From a virus: 29,531 nt of DNA. The position numbers and the translations under genes are program-made. Of this stretch, positions 5,854 through 12,569 are shown in pieces. The notes under the pieces are model-generated. The model did not search any database. It was given only the letters and a program-made list of their open reading frames with translations, and had not been told where the DNA came from. Location of the stretch: the IMG/VR virus record IMGVR_UViG_3300022707_005551, positions 1-29,531 of that record. One strand, written 5' to 3'. How positions within the stretch are numbered: the stretch's first letter is position 1; each line of letters opens with the position of its first letter.

Positions 5854-6162
5854 TTATTTCTCCTTTTGATTGTTTGAGATAACATCCCCAAACGTGATAG
5901 CGTCGCTACTGGGAAACAAGGCTTTGGCCTGCTTGGTGGGCAGATCAATGAGGCTGCCACCATCCGCTGTGCCAGTCCCCGCGGCTATCACCTCGTAGCG
6001 ATTGTCGCCCCCATCGCCAACCGTGTAATCACCATCAGTAGAGTAAATATCCCCCACCTTGAGAGGCAATCTATTTAGCTGATACCACCCCCATGGGAAG
6101 AGGTGATGCCGGTACCAGGGCACATTGCCAGTAATAATTGGCTTTCCGTTGTAGTTACTCAT
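5854..6162 (-). CDS. Stand-alone tailspike neck-domain protein (102 aa)
   Basis: Residues ~34-90 read VGDIYST...NRYEVIAAGTGTADGG...IDL...QAKALFP, closely matching the tailspike of this same window (GDIVETAGYRVKG...NRYEIVAAGT...IDL...QAKALFPG), about 60% identical over the core, with related DNA. In tailspikes this block joins the virion-attached N-terminus to the beta-helix. Here it ends after 102 residues without any beta-helix, and has its own Trp/Tyr-rich N-terminus (VPWYRHHLFPWGWYQ). ATG 6162 has AGGAATC upstream. It lies in the early region, not the late operon. Role unknown; a duplicated fragment recruited for another purpose is my inference. Confidence 0.7.
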   Translation of the reverse strand: MSNYNGKPIITGNVPWYRHHLFPWGWYQLNRLPLKVGDIYSTDGDYTVGDGGDNRYEVIAAGTGTADGGSLIDLPTKQAKALFPSSDAITFGDVISNNQKEK

Positions 6163-6168
6163 GATTCC

Positions 6169-6441
6169 TCATCCTCGTACATCGGGTATGTAGCAAAAAT
6201 TAAAGTTTACAATACCCATACTTTCGTTAGTCCATAGTGAACTACCAATAAACTCATAATTGACAAATCCATTTTTAACAGCCTTAACTCTTACTCTAAA
6301 AGGCTCCTTTTTAAACGGATTTTTCTCTTCAGACGCATTAAATATAAATTCATCACCTTTTTTGATGTCCCTGTAAAACAGCATTCTCAGTAATGTAAAG
6401 TGCTTGATTAGAGTTTCCATCACTGTGTTAAAACGTATCAT
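6169..6441 (-). CDS. Small phage protein of unknown function (90 aa)
   Basis: The ATG at 6441 overlaps the upstream stop (TAATG); an internal ATG eight codons in is an alternative start. The part after residue 25 (IKKGDEFIF...FRVRVKAVKNGFVNYEF...WTNESMGIVNF) is a small beta-barrel-like fold seen in many phage proteins of unknown function that begin with a G-D motif and end with an aromatic strand. No catalytic residues are apparent. Confidence 0.65.
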   Translation of the reverse strand: MIRFNTVMETLIKHFTLLRMLFYRDIKKGDEFIFNASEEKNPFKKEPFRVRVKAVKNGFVNYEFIGSSLWTNESMGIVNFNFCYIPDVRG

Positions 6442-6704
6442 TATTCATACTCCACGTTATGTTTATCGAGCAGGGCTTTAAGCCGGTTAATTTCCTTGTC
6501 CCTATCGGCCGATTCTTCCTCTACTCTGTCGATCTCATCGATAGCCTTCTGTAACGATTCCTTAAAGCCTGTAACGCCTTCCTTAAGGTCTACAATGGCT
6601 TGGTCTTGTTCACCCACAAGCTTTAACAACGCTCTTTCTGTCGGAGTCTGTGGATCAACATAACGTAATACTTCAGCGACGGTCATATCTTCTATTCTCA
6701 TCAT
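6441..6704 (-). CDS. Coiled-coil phage protein (87 aa)
   Basis: ATG 6704 follows GGAGGGGC and overlaps the upstream stop (ATGA). The second half (about 35-80) is a continuous charged helix with heptad spacing (LQKAIDEIDRVEEE, KEINRLKALLDKH), so the protein probably forms a coiled-coil oligomer. The N-terminus (VAEVLRYVDPQTPTERALLKL) is a helix-loop-helix. No family assigned. Confidence 0.68.
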   Translation of the reverse strand: MMRIEDMTVAEVLRYVDPQTPTERALLKLVGEQDQAIVDLKEGVTGFKESLQKAIDEIDRVEEESADRDKEINRLKALLDKHNVEYE

Positions 6705-6895
6705 GCCCCTCCTTTTGTTGCTTTCATTGCTAGTTTAATATGGGCCTCGATTAGCTTGCCCGTTCTCTGCTCGATACGGCCTTTCTTGTAGTCCTCTAAT
6801 CCCTGGTCTGCCTGATCATTGGCCGCTTTTTCGCTGGCCCCTTTGCTCAGTGCGCCTCTAACGATCTGCTCGTGGACAAATTTAAAAAGGTCCAT
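6701..6895 (-). CDS. Small helical phage protein (64 aa)
   Basis: The start ATG 6895 lies inside the preceding 47-residue membrane gene, in another frame. The sequence is helical and charged, with an alanine-rich segment (GALSKGASEKAANDQADQGL) and a basic C-terminal half. It resembles small phage proteins that contain a conserved A-x-x-A-A-x-x-Q-A-D segment. Function unknown. It is coupled by a 4-bp overlap to the coiled-coil gene that follows. Confidence 0.65.
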   Translation of the reverse strand: MDLFKFVHEQIVRGALSKGASEKAANDQADQGLEDYKKGRIEQRTGKLIEAHIKLAMKATKGGA

Positions 6896-7025
6896 GTGTC
6901 ACCATCCAGATAGCCGTTTCTGATGCCAGCTTCATACTGAGTGCAATCAGGCACGCTAAGCTAACTAACATCATTATAATTCCGTATAAATTAAGGCTGG
7001 TCTCCTCTTCATCTTTAGAATCCAT
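6882..7025 (-). CDS. Small single-span membrane protein (47 aa)
   Basis: ATG 7025 is preceded by AGGAGATTTTTACC. The N-terminal 10 residues are acidic (MDSKDEEETS), followed by one hydrophobic helix (YGIIMMLVSLACLIAL, about 14-30) and a short polar tail. The layout predicts one membrane span. It overlaps the next start. Whether it is a holin, an inhibitor of host membrane proteins or something else cannot be told. Confidence 0.6.
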   Translation of the reverse strand: MDSKDEEETSLNLYGIIMMLVSLACLIALSMKLASETAIWMVTHGPF

Positions 7026-7055
7026 GGTAAAAATCTCCTGTTGGGTTGGCTTTAA

Positions 7056-7223
7056 TCATTTAGCTTCATCATTCTTTTCCAATACTGCTAAGTCGTTCTC
7101 AGCGCTTATTAAAAGCGCTTTCCGCTGACTAGGGCTTGTCCAGCTCAACCAATTAGGCTGGTTAAACGCTTGTATATAACGACGCAAAGAGTTAATTAGA
7201 TTAATTCTCAGTTGTTCATTCAT
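7056..7223 (-). CDS. Small helical phage protein (55 aa)
   Basis: ATG 7223 has one of the best ribosome sites in this block (AAGGAG, 6 bases upstream). The 55-residue product is helical, with a tryptophan-containing middle (FNQPNWLSWTSPSQRKALL) and an acidic end. No family recognised. It lies between an exported protein and a small membrane protein, separated by short gaps. Confidence 0.65.
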   Translation of the reverse strand: MNEQLRINLINSLRRYIQAFNQPNWLSWTSPSQRKALLISAENDLAVLEKNDEAK

Positions 7224-7251
7224 CAGTCTTCTCCTTAGAACCCAAACCAGC

Positions 7252-7596
7252 TTAGGAACCAGTCGAGGAAACGCTCAAACCAAGTTTCTTTGGGGCACAG
7301 CCCACCTCATCACGGGGCTGGGGTGCTGGGTCGCTTATAATGCCGGGTACTTCATTATCGATGGCATGGCCTGTCCAGACTACCCCTGACTGGCATGTGT
7401 CCTCTACGGCAATTGAGGAGGTCTCAGGGTCATAGCTGCCATAGAGTTCGCCATTGCGGTAGATAATAATCTCTGTGATCTCGCTGGGATCTAAGGTGTC
7501 GCCGTTTTTCCGATTCGTGGGCAGGTCTACGGTCACCGTAGCCGCTTGTACTGTGCTAGCCATCAATAGGCTGATTAATAATAGGTTTTTCATCAT
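7252..7596 (-). CDS. Exported fibronectin-type-like phage protein (114 aa)
   Basis: A classical signal peptide is visible (KNLLLISLLMASTVQA, cleavage predicted after A-x-A at about residue 19), so the mature protein should reach the periplasm. The mature part is beta-rich: ATVTVDLP, EITEIIIYRNGELYGSYD and a cysteine pair (DTCQS and VGCAP) that could form a disulfide. The strand pattern resembles the fibronectin type III-like small exported proteins found in phage accessory regions. It could act in superinfection exclusion, but this is inference. Start is ATG 7596 or the adjacent 7593; GGGGA precedes it. Confidence 0.68.
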   Translation of the reverse strand: MMKNLLLISLLMASTVQAATVTVDLPTNRKNGDTLDPSEITEIIIYRNGELYGSYDPETSSIAVEDTCQSGVVWTGHAIDNEVPGIISDPAPQPRDEVGCAPKKLGLSVSSTGS

Positions 7597-7766
7597 TTTT
7601 CCCCGTCTTGATATAAGTAAAAATCATCACATTTGTAATCATCAATTAGGCTAAGATAGCGCGAGAAAGCAAAAGTGGTCTCGCCGTTATACCACTTTAT
7701 TTTCCAGCGACCCAAATGTGTATAGAACGTGCCGGTTCTCGGTGGGTTAGTTTGTATAACGCGCAT
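7593..7766 (-). CDS. Small phage protein of unknown function (57 aa)
   Basis: This short frame starts two bases after the repressor stop (TAACATG), behind GAGGAAATAAC, and ends by overlapping the next start (TGATG). The product is beta-like and aromatic (RTGTFYTHLGRWKIKWYNGE, YKCDDFYLYQDG). Perfect packing between two genes supports it. No family recognised. Confidence 0.65.
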   Translation of the reverse strand: MRVIQTNPPRTGTFYTHLGRWKIKWYNGETTFAFSRYLSLIDDYKCDDFYLYQDGEK

Positions 7767-7767
7767 G

Positions 7768-7989
7768 TTATTTCCTCACATAATGTACTGCTTTGGTGAC
7801 CTGTCGCTCAAACCCACCGAGATCATCAAGCATTTGTTGGGTGGGGTTTGAGCCTGAGTATCCTTGTAAGATTTTATAGACGAATTGCGGGGACTTACCC
7901 CAATGCCGTGCAGCCGCTGCTTTATTGTCATGGTGTTCAATAATATGCTGCTCAAATAAACGTATAAATTGTAACTCAGTAATCGTCAT
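7768..7989 (-). CDS. Cro/CI-like helix-turn-helix DNA-binding protein (73 aa)
   Basis: Residues ~22-50 form a helix-turn-helix (NKAAAARHWGKSPQFVYKIL), with a glycine/serine turn and a C-terminal strand (QVTKAVHYVRK), giving a single-domain repressor like Cro rather than a two-domain CI with a protease part. ATG 7989 has GGAG 7 bases upstream. It is the first gene of the leftward early operon and its start faces the rightward early promoter about 60 bases away, the usual position of a phage switch regulator. Operator binding in 8011-8078 is inferred from position. Confidence 0.72.
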   Translation of the reverse strand: MTITELQFIRLFEQHIIEHHDNKAAAARHWGKSPQFVYKILQGYSGSNPTQQMLDDLGGFERQVTKAVHYVRK

Positions 7990-8010
7990 AACATGTCTCC
8001 AGTTGTTAAC

Positions 8011-8039
8011 AGTCTATACAAGGTTTTTTCCTTTGTAAA
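8011..8039 (-). promoter_or_regulatory. Leftward early promoter (repressor operon)
   Basis: On the minus strand TTTACA (8034-8039) and TAGACT (8011-8016) are separated by 17 bases and lie about 22 bases upstream of the repressor start. TATAGA at 8013-8018 is an alternative -10 with shorter spacing. The boxes sit in a run with mirror-like motifs (AAGGTTTTTTCC and AACCTTTTTTGG) that could be operators. Confidence 0.5.
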
Positions 8040-8049
8040 CCTTTTTTGG

Positions 8050-8078
8050 TTGACAACTCATTTTAGTTGCGTTATCCT
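8050..8078 (+). promoter_or_regulatory. Rightward early promoter
   Basis: TTGACA (8050-8055, perfect -35) and TATCCT (8073-8078) are separated by 17 bases, 28 bases before the first rightward gene. Within the spacer, CAACT (8054-8058) and AGTTG (8065-8069) form an inverted repeat that could be a repressor operator overlapping the -35 box. It is back-to-back with the leftward promoter. Confidence 0.75.
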
Positions 8079-8106
8079 GAGTTTAACCACTGAAGGAGAA
8101 AGAAGA

Positions 8107-8435
8107 ATGACTATTGATAATTTAACCATCGGCGAACTGAAAGAAATCACACAACTAATAAATGGAGAAACAATACAACTGCCATTTAAAGTCGGTGAAA
8201 AATACTTATTCAGGACGGTAACCCATTATGATGTGGGTGAAATAACAGCGATTAATGGTGCTTTTGTTACTCTCAAAGATGCTAGCTGGATACCCGACAC
8301 AGGCCGTTATCATGACTGTCTCGCAACCGGAGAATTTGACGAAATTGAACCGTATCCCAATGGCGTTTTTGTCAATACTGCTGCAACAGTAGACGCTGCG
8401 CCGTGGCCCCACCCGCTACCACGGGAGAAAAAATA

Positions 8436-8436
<1 letters not shown>
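8107..8436 (+). CDS. Conserved small phage protein, DUF6948-like (109 aa)
   Basis: The start is ATG 8107 (GAAGGAG upstream); the frame is open further upstream, but that part overlaps the promoter. The order GEKYLFRTVTHYDVGEI, LKDASWIPDTGRYHDCLATG, EIEPYPNGVFVN and DAAPWPHPLPRE matches a common phage family with the motif D-A-(A/S)-W-x-x-D-T-G-R and a terminal A-P-W-x-H-x-L-P-R-E. I believe this is annotated as DUF6948, but the number should be checked. Function is unknown. It is the first gene after the rightward promoter. Confidence 0.75.
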
Positions 8437-8638
<202 letters not shown>

Positions 8639-8642
<4 letters not shown>

Positions 8643-8770
8643 AACCAAATGATGCACCGATCCAAGACGAAGAATTAGAAGAGGGCGCTATTAACTCCAT
8701 CTTTGATGTTGAGACTGAAGCCGATAAACAATTCTGGGAGCATGAGCCCAAGGAGGAAGACGATGAGTAA
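8639..8770 (+). CDS. Small acidic phage protein (43 aa)
   Basis: ATG 8639 lies 9 bases after AGGAG at the end of the repeat array. The product is strongly acidic (for example QDEELEEGAINSIFDVETE and the tail EPKEEDDE). Its stop overlaps the next start (ATGAGTAA), and its own last codons contain AAGGAGGAAG, the ribosome site of the following gene. The upstream array is open in the same frame (Glu-Gln/Leu/Arg), so a longer protein would be possible if a start existed upstream, but none is seen. Confidence 0.6.
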
Positions 8771-9155
8771 TACAGTATGGGTTGAACTCAATAAAAAGTT
8801 ATTAATCGATTGCCAAGAATCCCATATTCGAAAGCCTAATTCCAATCTAGATATTGTTAGAACAGTGAGAGCACGAGCGGTCACTAACTTAGCGATTGAA
8901 GTCGTGGCCCATTATACCGATCATGAAGAGGAGAGACTCATGAACGTACCTGTAGAAGACAAAGTGATTGAAGATTTTATCGAAGCGGAAGAGGACCGGC
9001 TGAAGGCCTTGAAAGAGTGCGACGAGGGAGCAGCAAACCAATGTGTATCTTTTCAAAATAGCTTAGCACTGCCAATTCTGCAAAAAGCGGCATTAGATTA
9101 CAGGTATTCCGTTGACTTTGATCAGCTTGATCAGACTGATTATTTAAAGGATTAA
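8763..9155 (+). CDS. Phage protein of unknown function (130 aa)
   Basis: ATG 8763 overlaps the upstream stop and has AAGGAGG upstream; the frame is open 20 codons further, but without a good site. The first 50 residues contain strands and an RTVRARAVTNLAIEVV segment; residues 55-90 form an acidic helix (VEDKVIEDFIEAEEDRL). An in-frame ATG at 8940 with GGAGAGACTC upstream could give a shorter second product. No family recognised. Confidence 0.68.
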   Translation: MSNTVWVELNKKLLIDCQESHIRKPNSNLDIVRTVRARAVTNLAIEVVAHYTDHEEERLMNVPVEDKVIEDFIEAEEDRLKALKECDEGAANQCVSFQNSLALPILQKAALDYRYSVDFDQLDQTDYLKD

Positions 9156-9157
9156 CC

Positions 9158-9388
9158 ATGAATAAACAAATAGAAAAGTTTTCAAGACAAATAGAAGAGT
9201 TTTCAAGAAATACATTAAAAAAAGGATTAGTTCAATTGCCCGAATCCAATCAGTTGCTATTTAAACGCATGTATTCTCATAAAAACTTAGAGGCTGATAT
9301 TAATGACGTAGTGGATTCAATGCCCTCAGATCAACTTGAATGGGCGATGCAGCAAGTTCACAACTCAATTCATGAAGGACCGTCATGA
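9158..9388 (+). CDS. Small conserved phage protein (76 aa)
   Basis: ATG 9158 follows AAGGATTAACC, two bases after the upstream stop. Near the N-terminus EKFSRQIEEFSR is a short internal repeat. The C-terminal part, LLFKRMYSHKNLEADINDVV followed by SDQLEWAMQQVHNS, resembles a small family found in early regions of phages of proteobacteria with the pattern F-K-R-M-Y and D-W-A-M-x-Q-V. Function unknown. It overlaps the next gene by 4 bp (ATGA). Confidence 0.7.
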   Translation: MNKQIEKFSRQIEEFSRNTLKKGLVQLPESNQLLFKRMYSHKNLEADINDVVDSMPSDQLEWAMQQVHNSIHEGPS

Positions 9389-9570
9389 CACACACAATAA
9401 CCGATGAGAAGATTGTTGCTTTTATCAAGTTACAAACAAAATATCATGACGCATTGAATAATGATAATTATTTAGAAACGGGTAGTCTTGAAAGAACCAT
9501 CGATGTCATGACCTATGCCGAATTTAATACCGCTGCAACCGATTATTTGAAGGAGCAAGAGAATGAGTAA
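9385..9570 (+). CDS. Small phage protein of unknown function (61 aa)
   Basis: ATG 9385 overlaps the upstream stop (ATGA). The product is an acidic helical protein (ITDEKIVAFIKLQTKYHDAL) ending in TDYLKEQENE. Its last codons contain the AAGGAG site used by RecT, so it is coupled to RecT translation. No family recognised. Confidence 0.65.
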   Translation: MTHTITDEKIVAFIKLQTKYHDALNNDNYLETGSLERTIDVMTYAEFNTAATDYLKEQENE

Positions 9571-10666
9571 AGAAATAGCCGAAGTCATTGATTTAGCCGA
9601 GGAACGTTTTGTTTCTATTGCGCCACCTAAAATGAATTATGAGGCTGAAAAAGGCTTTGTCATTCAGCTATTAAGAAACAATGATTACCTAATGAAAGTG
9701 GCAACAGGGAATCCACAATCTCTGCAGCAAGCAATAACGAATGTGGCCGCTATAGGGCTTTCATTGAACCCCGCAGAAAAACAAGCGTACCTGATACCAA
9801 GAAATGTTAAGCAAGGCGATAAGTGGGTCAGTAAAATATTTTTAGAGCCTTCCTATATGGGTTTGTGTAAGCTCGCGACTGATTCTGGCTCTATCGAATG
9901 GATACAAGCAAACTGTGTTTATGAAAATGATACCTTCTTAGATAATGGTGCTGGCAATAAACCGACCCATGTTTATGAGGCTTTTGGAAAAAACAGAGGT
10001 AGTTTTGTTGGCGTCTTCTGTGAGGCTAAAACGCACACAGGTGATTACTTAACAACAGTGATGGCAGAAGAAGAAATAATAAACGTTCGTGATCGATCGG
10101 AAGCTTGGAAAGTAAGTAAATCGGGACCATGGAAAACAGACTTTACTGAACAGGCAAAAAAAACCGTTGTTAGGAGAGGGTATAAAATGTGGCCGCGCAG
10201 TAACCAAAATAACATGTTAGCGGAAGCCGTACACCTATCGAATGAAAATGAAGGGTTCGAGCCTATTATCACATCACCAAAAATTATAGACTTTACCGCC
10301 GACCAGAAAAACTACTTTGATCAAATGATAGAAAAATCAGATGCATTAGGTATGTATGTTTTTTCAGAATCCTTTGATTTAAATGATGCATCAAGTAGAG
10401 GCGCTTCTATCTGGACCAATCTATTACACTCTTTCCCACAAGGACAAAAAGGAAAATACCAAACCCTTGTCCATGAGTTAAGAATTAATGGTGAAAGTTT
10501 ATTTTTTGATGTACTAGCAGAGATTGAGGAGTTAATAGGAAATGATGATTGCGCCATGATAGAGCTGTTAAATGAATTTGATGATGCCACGGCTAAGTTG
10601 ATAGAAAATAAACTGAACCCTGAAATGATCATGAGCTTTAATCGAATTAGAGGAAAAAAAGAATAG
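9563..10666 (+). CDS. recT: RecT family single-strand annealing recombinase
   Basis: Residues ~25-240 carry the RecT signature: QSLQQAITNVAAIGLSLNP, AEKQAYLIPR, a LEPSYMGLCKLA segment, and WKTDFTEQAKKTVVRRGYK. RecT/Red-beta proteins anneal complementary single strands during phage recombination and replication, normally with a 5'-3' exonuclease. The C-terminal ~120 residues are an acidic extension longer than in E. coli RecT (367 versus about 270 residues). ATG 9563 follows AAGGAGCAAGAG. No YqaJ- or lambda-type exonuclease is adjacent; the DUF1064 protein 1.5 kb downstream is the only nuclease-like candidate nearby. Confidence 0.9.
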   Translation: MSKEIAEVIDLAEERFVSIAPPKMNYEAEKGFVIQLLRNNDYLMKVATGNPQSLQQAITNVAAIGLSLNPAEKQAYLIPRNVKQGDKWVSKIFLEPSYMGLCKLATDSGSIEWIQANCVYENDTFLDNGAGNKPTHVYEAFGKNRGSFVGVFCEAKTHTGDYLTTVMAEEEIINVRDRSEAWKVSKSGPWKTDFTEQAKKTVVRRGYKMWPRSNQNNMLAEAVHLSNENEGFEPIITSPKIIDFTADQKNYFDQMIEKSDALGMYVFSESFDLNDASSRGASIWTNLLHSFPQGQKGKYQTLVHELRINGESLFFDVLAEIEELIGNDDCAMIELLNEFDDATAKLIENKLNPEMIMSFNRIRGKKE

Positions 10667-10670
10667 TGCG

Positions 10671-10689
10671 GCAGGCCTTATCAGCCTGC
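10671..10689 (+). promoter_or_regulatory. Hairpin after RecT
   Basis: GCAGGC (10671-10676) and GCCTGC (10684-10689) form a perfect 6-bp stem with a 7-base loop, 4 bases after the RecT stop. No T tract follows, so it is more likely an mRNA stability or partial attenuation element than a full terminator. Confidence 0.45.
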
Positions 10690-10746
10690 AAACAACCATT
10701 GCCGGGTAGTCTTTAATAGAACCGGACTTTTTAAGGAGAGATAACA

Positions 10747-11034
10747 ATGAAGTGTGCAATCTTTTTATACATATCTAGACATTCAGCAGGCGTATGGAAT
10801 TTTTCAGTGGGGAGACCAGAAGAAGCAGACTGGATGAAAGGGAGTGATAGTTATAAATTTGTCACTGAAATAGAATTCGATATAGCTGATCATGTTGATT
10901 GGTTGACTAATAAAGGGGCTGATTTAACTAAAGAAATGGAGGAAGAAGCTAGAGGAAACCTAAAGAAGATAGTCGACTTCAAAGCCAAGCTTAGACAATT
11001 AACGTGCGATGATAAAGGAGAACAATCATGTTAA
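10747..11034 (+). CDS. Small phage protein of unknown function (95 aa)
   Basis: ATG 10747 has a strong AAGGAGAGATAAC site, 80 bases after RecT, so translation is independent. The N-terminal part is beta-like with tryptophans (ISRHSAGVWNFSVGRPEEAD); the C-terminal part is helical and charged (LTKEMEEEARGNLKKIVDF). No family recognised. It overlaps the next gene by 7 bp. Confidence 0.68.
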   Translation: MKCAIFLYISRHSAGVWNFSVGRPEEADWMKGSDSYKFVTEIEFDIADHVDWLTNKGADLTKEMEEEARGNLKKIVDFKAKLRQLTCDDKGEQSC

Positions 11035-11231
11035 AAGAAAGCGCGATGCTAGAAGTAAATCATAGCACCTCGATTGAGAGTGCCAACATTGAGCGAAAAA
11101 CAAAAGAATTTGAAGCTGGCGGCGGTATTGTTGAAGGCTATGTAGCCAAAGAACTCAGCAAAGAGGCCTTAACTAACACTTTTGGTTTATTTAATAAAAA
11201 CTATACACAGGATTGGGTTGGCCGTAAATGA
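11028..11231 (+). CDS. Small phage protein of unknown function (67 aa)
   Basis: ATG 11028 follows AAAGGAGAACAATC inside the end of the previous gene. Hydrophilic and helical, with a glycine-rich turn (EAGGGIVEGYVAKEL). Its stop overlaps the next start (ATGA). No family recognised. Confidence 0.62.
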   Translation: MLKESAMLEVNHSTSIESANIERKTKEFEAGGGIVEGYVAKELSKEALTNTFGLFNKNYTQDWVGRK

Positions 11232-11551
11232 TTGCAACTGATGCCATGGTACAAGAGGCAGTGGATTATCTCTTGAAAACGAACGGTGAGCACGCCAGGA
11301 TCAAAGCCGAGTACAACGCGAAATCGGCACTGACTAAGACCGTATTGGGCTTTCGCTTTAACGACGAAGAGGGGACGGTTGAGAAAAAGAAAGCAAAGAG
11401 TTATACATCGGCAGAATATCAATCACACATCGAAGCATTGAAGGTTTTAGAAATTGAGTTACACACCATGTACAACAAGCGCGATACGTATAACACTATT
11501 ATTGATCTGTATAGAACAGAGTGTGCGAACAGCAGAAGGCCAAATATTTAA
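11228..11551 (+). CDS. Conserved phage recombination-region protein (107 aa)
   Basis: The helical protein starts VQEAVDYLLKTNGEHARIKAEY and ends IELHTMYNKRDTYNTIIDLYRTECANSRRPNI. I recognise this pattern (A-V-D-Y-L-x-x-T-D/N-x-E-x-A-x-x-K ... H-N-K-R-x-T-x-x-T-x-I-D-x-x-R-x-x-N-x-x-R-R) from a small protein often encoded close to recombinases in phages. Function is unknown; placement suggests a helper of recombination or replication. It is coupled to the upstream gene by a 4-bp overlap. Confidence 0.72.
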   Translation: MIATDAMVQEAVDYLLKTNGEHARIKAEYNAKSALTKTVLGFRFNDEEGTVEKKKAKSYTSAEYQSHIEALKVLEIELHTMYNKRDTYNTIIDLYRTECANSRRPNI

Positions 11552-11611
11552 CCCCGTTAAGGGGCGGGGGCCGATGGTTTACCCCCGCTGGCCACTAGGA
11601 GAGACTAGTGG
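11552..11611 (+). promoter_or_regulatory. Intergenic RNA with three successive hairpins
   Basis: Directly after the stop codon come CCCC(gttaa)GGGG at 11552-11564, GCGGGGG/CCCCCGC at 11564-11588 with an 11-base loop, and CCACTAG(GAGAGA)CTAGTGG at 11592-11611, a perfect 7-bp stem. The first two stems share a G tract and can be mutually exclusive, as in attenuators. The third presents GGAGAGA, the ribosome-site sequence of this phage and a GGA motif, at its loop. No T tract follows, so a simple terminator is unlikely. About 77 bases remain before the next ATG. Confidence 0.6.
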
Positions 11612-11688
11612 TTGGCGGTATTGTAGAGCAACACAGTGGAAAACGAAATAGCACAAAGGAACTAGTTAATTTAATTGGAGAAAAGAAA

Positions 11689-12117
11689 ATGGGAAGAGAA
11701 GTAAGAAAAGTACCTAAAGACTGGGAGCATCCAAAAAGCAGTGGAACGTATACACCACTTTTTGATAATTACAATATGGCGCTAAAAGAATTCCAGGATG
11801 ATGTTGAAAAAATGGGACTGGGTGAAGCGCTTGATTACCATGGGGGCGGACCGGATTCTGCAAAATATATGCCCTGCTGGCTAGATGAAGAAAAAACGCA
11901 CTACATGATGTACGAAGACACAACTGAAGGGACGCCCATTAGCCCGGCCTTTGAAACACCAGAAGATCTAGCTATGTGGTTATATAAATCGGGTGCCAAT
12001 TCTTTTGGCGGCCAAACGGCAAGCTATGAGGGTTGGCTTCGTGTTGCCCGTGGTGGATACGCTTGCAGCGCCGTATTGTCTAGTGACGGATTGGTTAACG
12101 GTGTAGATGCCCTATAA
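11689..12117 (+). CDS. Conserved phage hypothetical protein (142 aa)
   Basis: The start is ATG 11689 behind GGAGAAAAGAAA. The N-terminal MGREVRKVPKDWEHPK and the middle YMPCWLDEEKTHYMMYEDTTEGTPISPAFETPEDLAMWLY are hallmarks of a widespread uncharacterised phage protein (G-R-E-V-R-R-V-P-x-x-W-x-H-P; S-E-G-T-P-V-S-P-x-F-x-T). Length is normal. The C-terminus is Gly/Ser-rich and more divergent. No enzymatic role is known. It is preceded by the three-hairpin leader. Confidence 0.78.
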   Translation: MGREVRKVPKDWEHPKSSGTYTPLFDNYNMALKEFQDDVEKMGLGEALDYHGGGPDSAKYMPCWLDEEKTHYMMYEDTTEGTPISPAFETPEDLAMWLYKSGANSFGGQTASYEGWLRVARGGYACSAVLSSDGLVNGVDAL

Positions 12118-12144
12118 CGCTTTGCTGTACAGAAGGATTAGTTA

Positions 12145-12534
12145 ATGACAGTTTATACGACCCATTACAGTAAGAACAAGTACGGGGCCAAGAGGACGGA
12201 TTATAACGGCTTTAAGTACGATTCTAAGTTCGAAGCCGGTGTTGCTATGGAACTGGATATACGGCTTAAGGCCGGTGAAATAAAGAGCTGGGAGAATCAA
12301 TTTAAATGTGAGATGTGGGCCTATAACAAGCATGGCGAAAGGGCGATAAAGAAGACACACAAGGTTGATTTCAGAATCCATGAACACGATGGTTCATTTA
12401 CTTTGTTAGAAGCTAAAGGGTTTGAAACACCTGATTATCGAGACAGACGTAAATGGTTAATGAAGTTATGGATGCCTGAGAATCTAGACCATGTGTATGA
12501 GGTAGTGTATCCAAACAAGCGGTTAAAGTTTTAA
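12145..12534 (+). CDS. DUF1064 nuclease-like protein (129 aa)
   Basis: The sequence KNKYGAKRTDYNGFKYDSKFEAGVAMELDIRLKAGEI matches the DUF1064 N-terminus. The putative PD-(D/E)xK core is visible as E in SKFEA, D in KVDF and ExK in EAKG (TLLEAKG), followed by a helix with YRDRRKWLMKLW. DUF1064 proteins are small phage proteins predicted to be endonucleases, possibly acting on recombination or replication intermediates. All expected acidic residues are present. ATG 12145 follows AAGGATTAGTTA. A partnership with RecT is inferred from location. Confidence 0.82.
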   Translation: MTVYTTHYSKNKYGAKRTDYNGFKYDSKFEAGVAMELDIRLKAGEIKSWENQFKCEMWAYNKHGERAIKKTHKVDFRIHEHDGSFTLLEAKGFETPDYRDRRKWLMKLWMPENLDHVYEVVYPNKRLKF

Positions 12535-12569
12535 ATAAAGGCATTAGATGAAAACTGAGGAGAGAGAAG

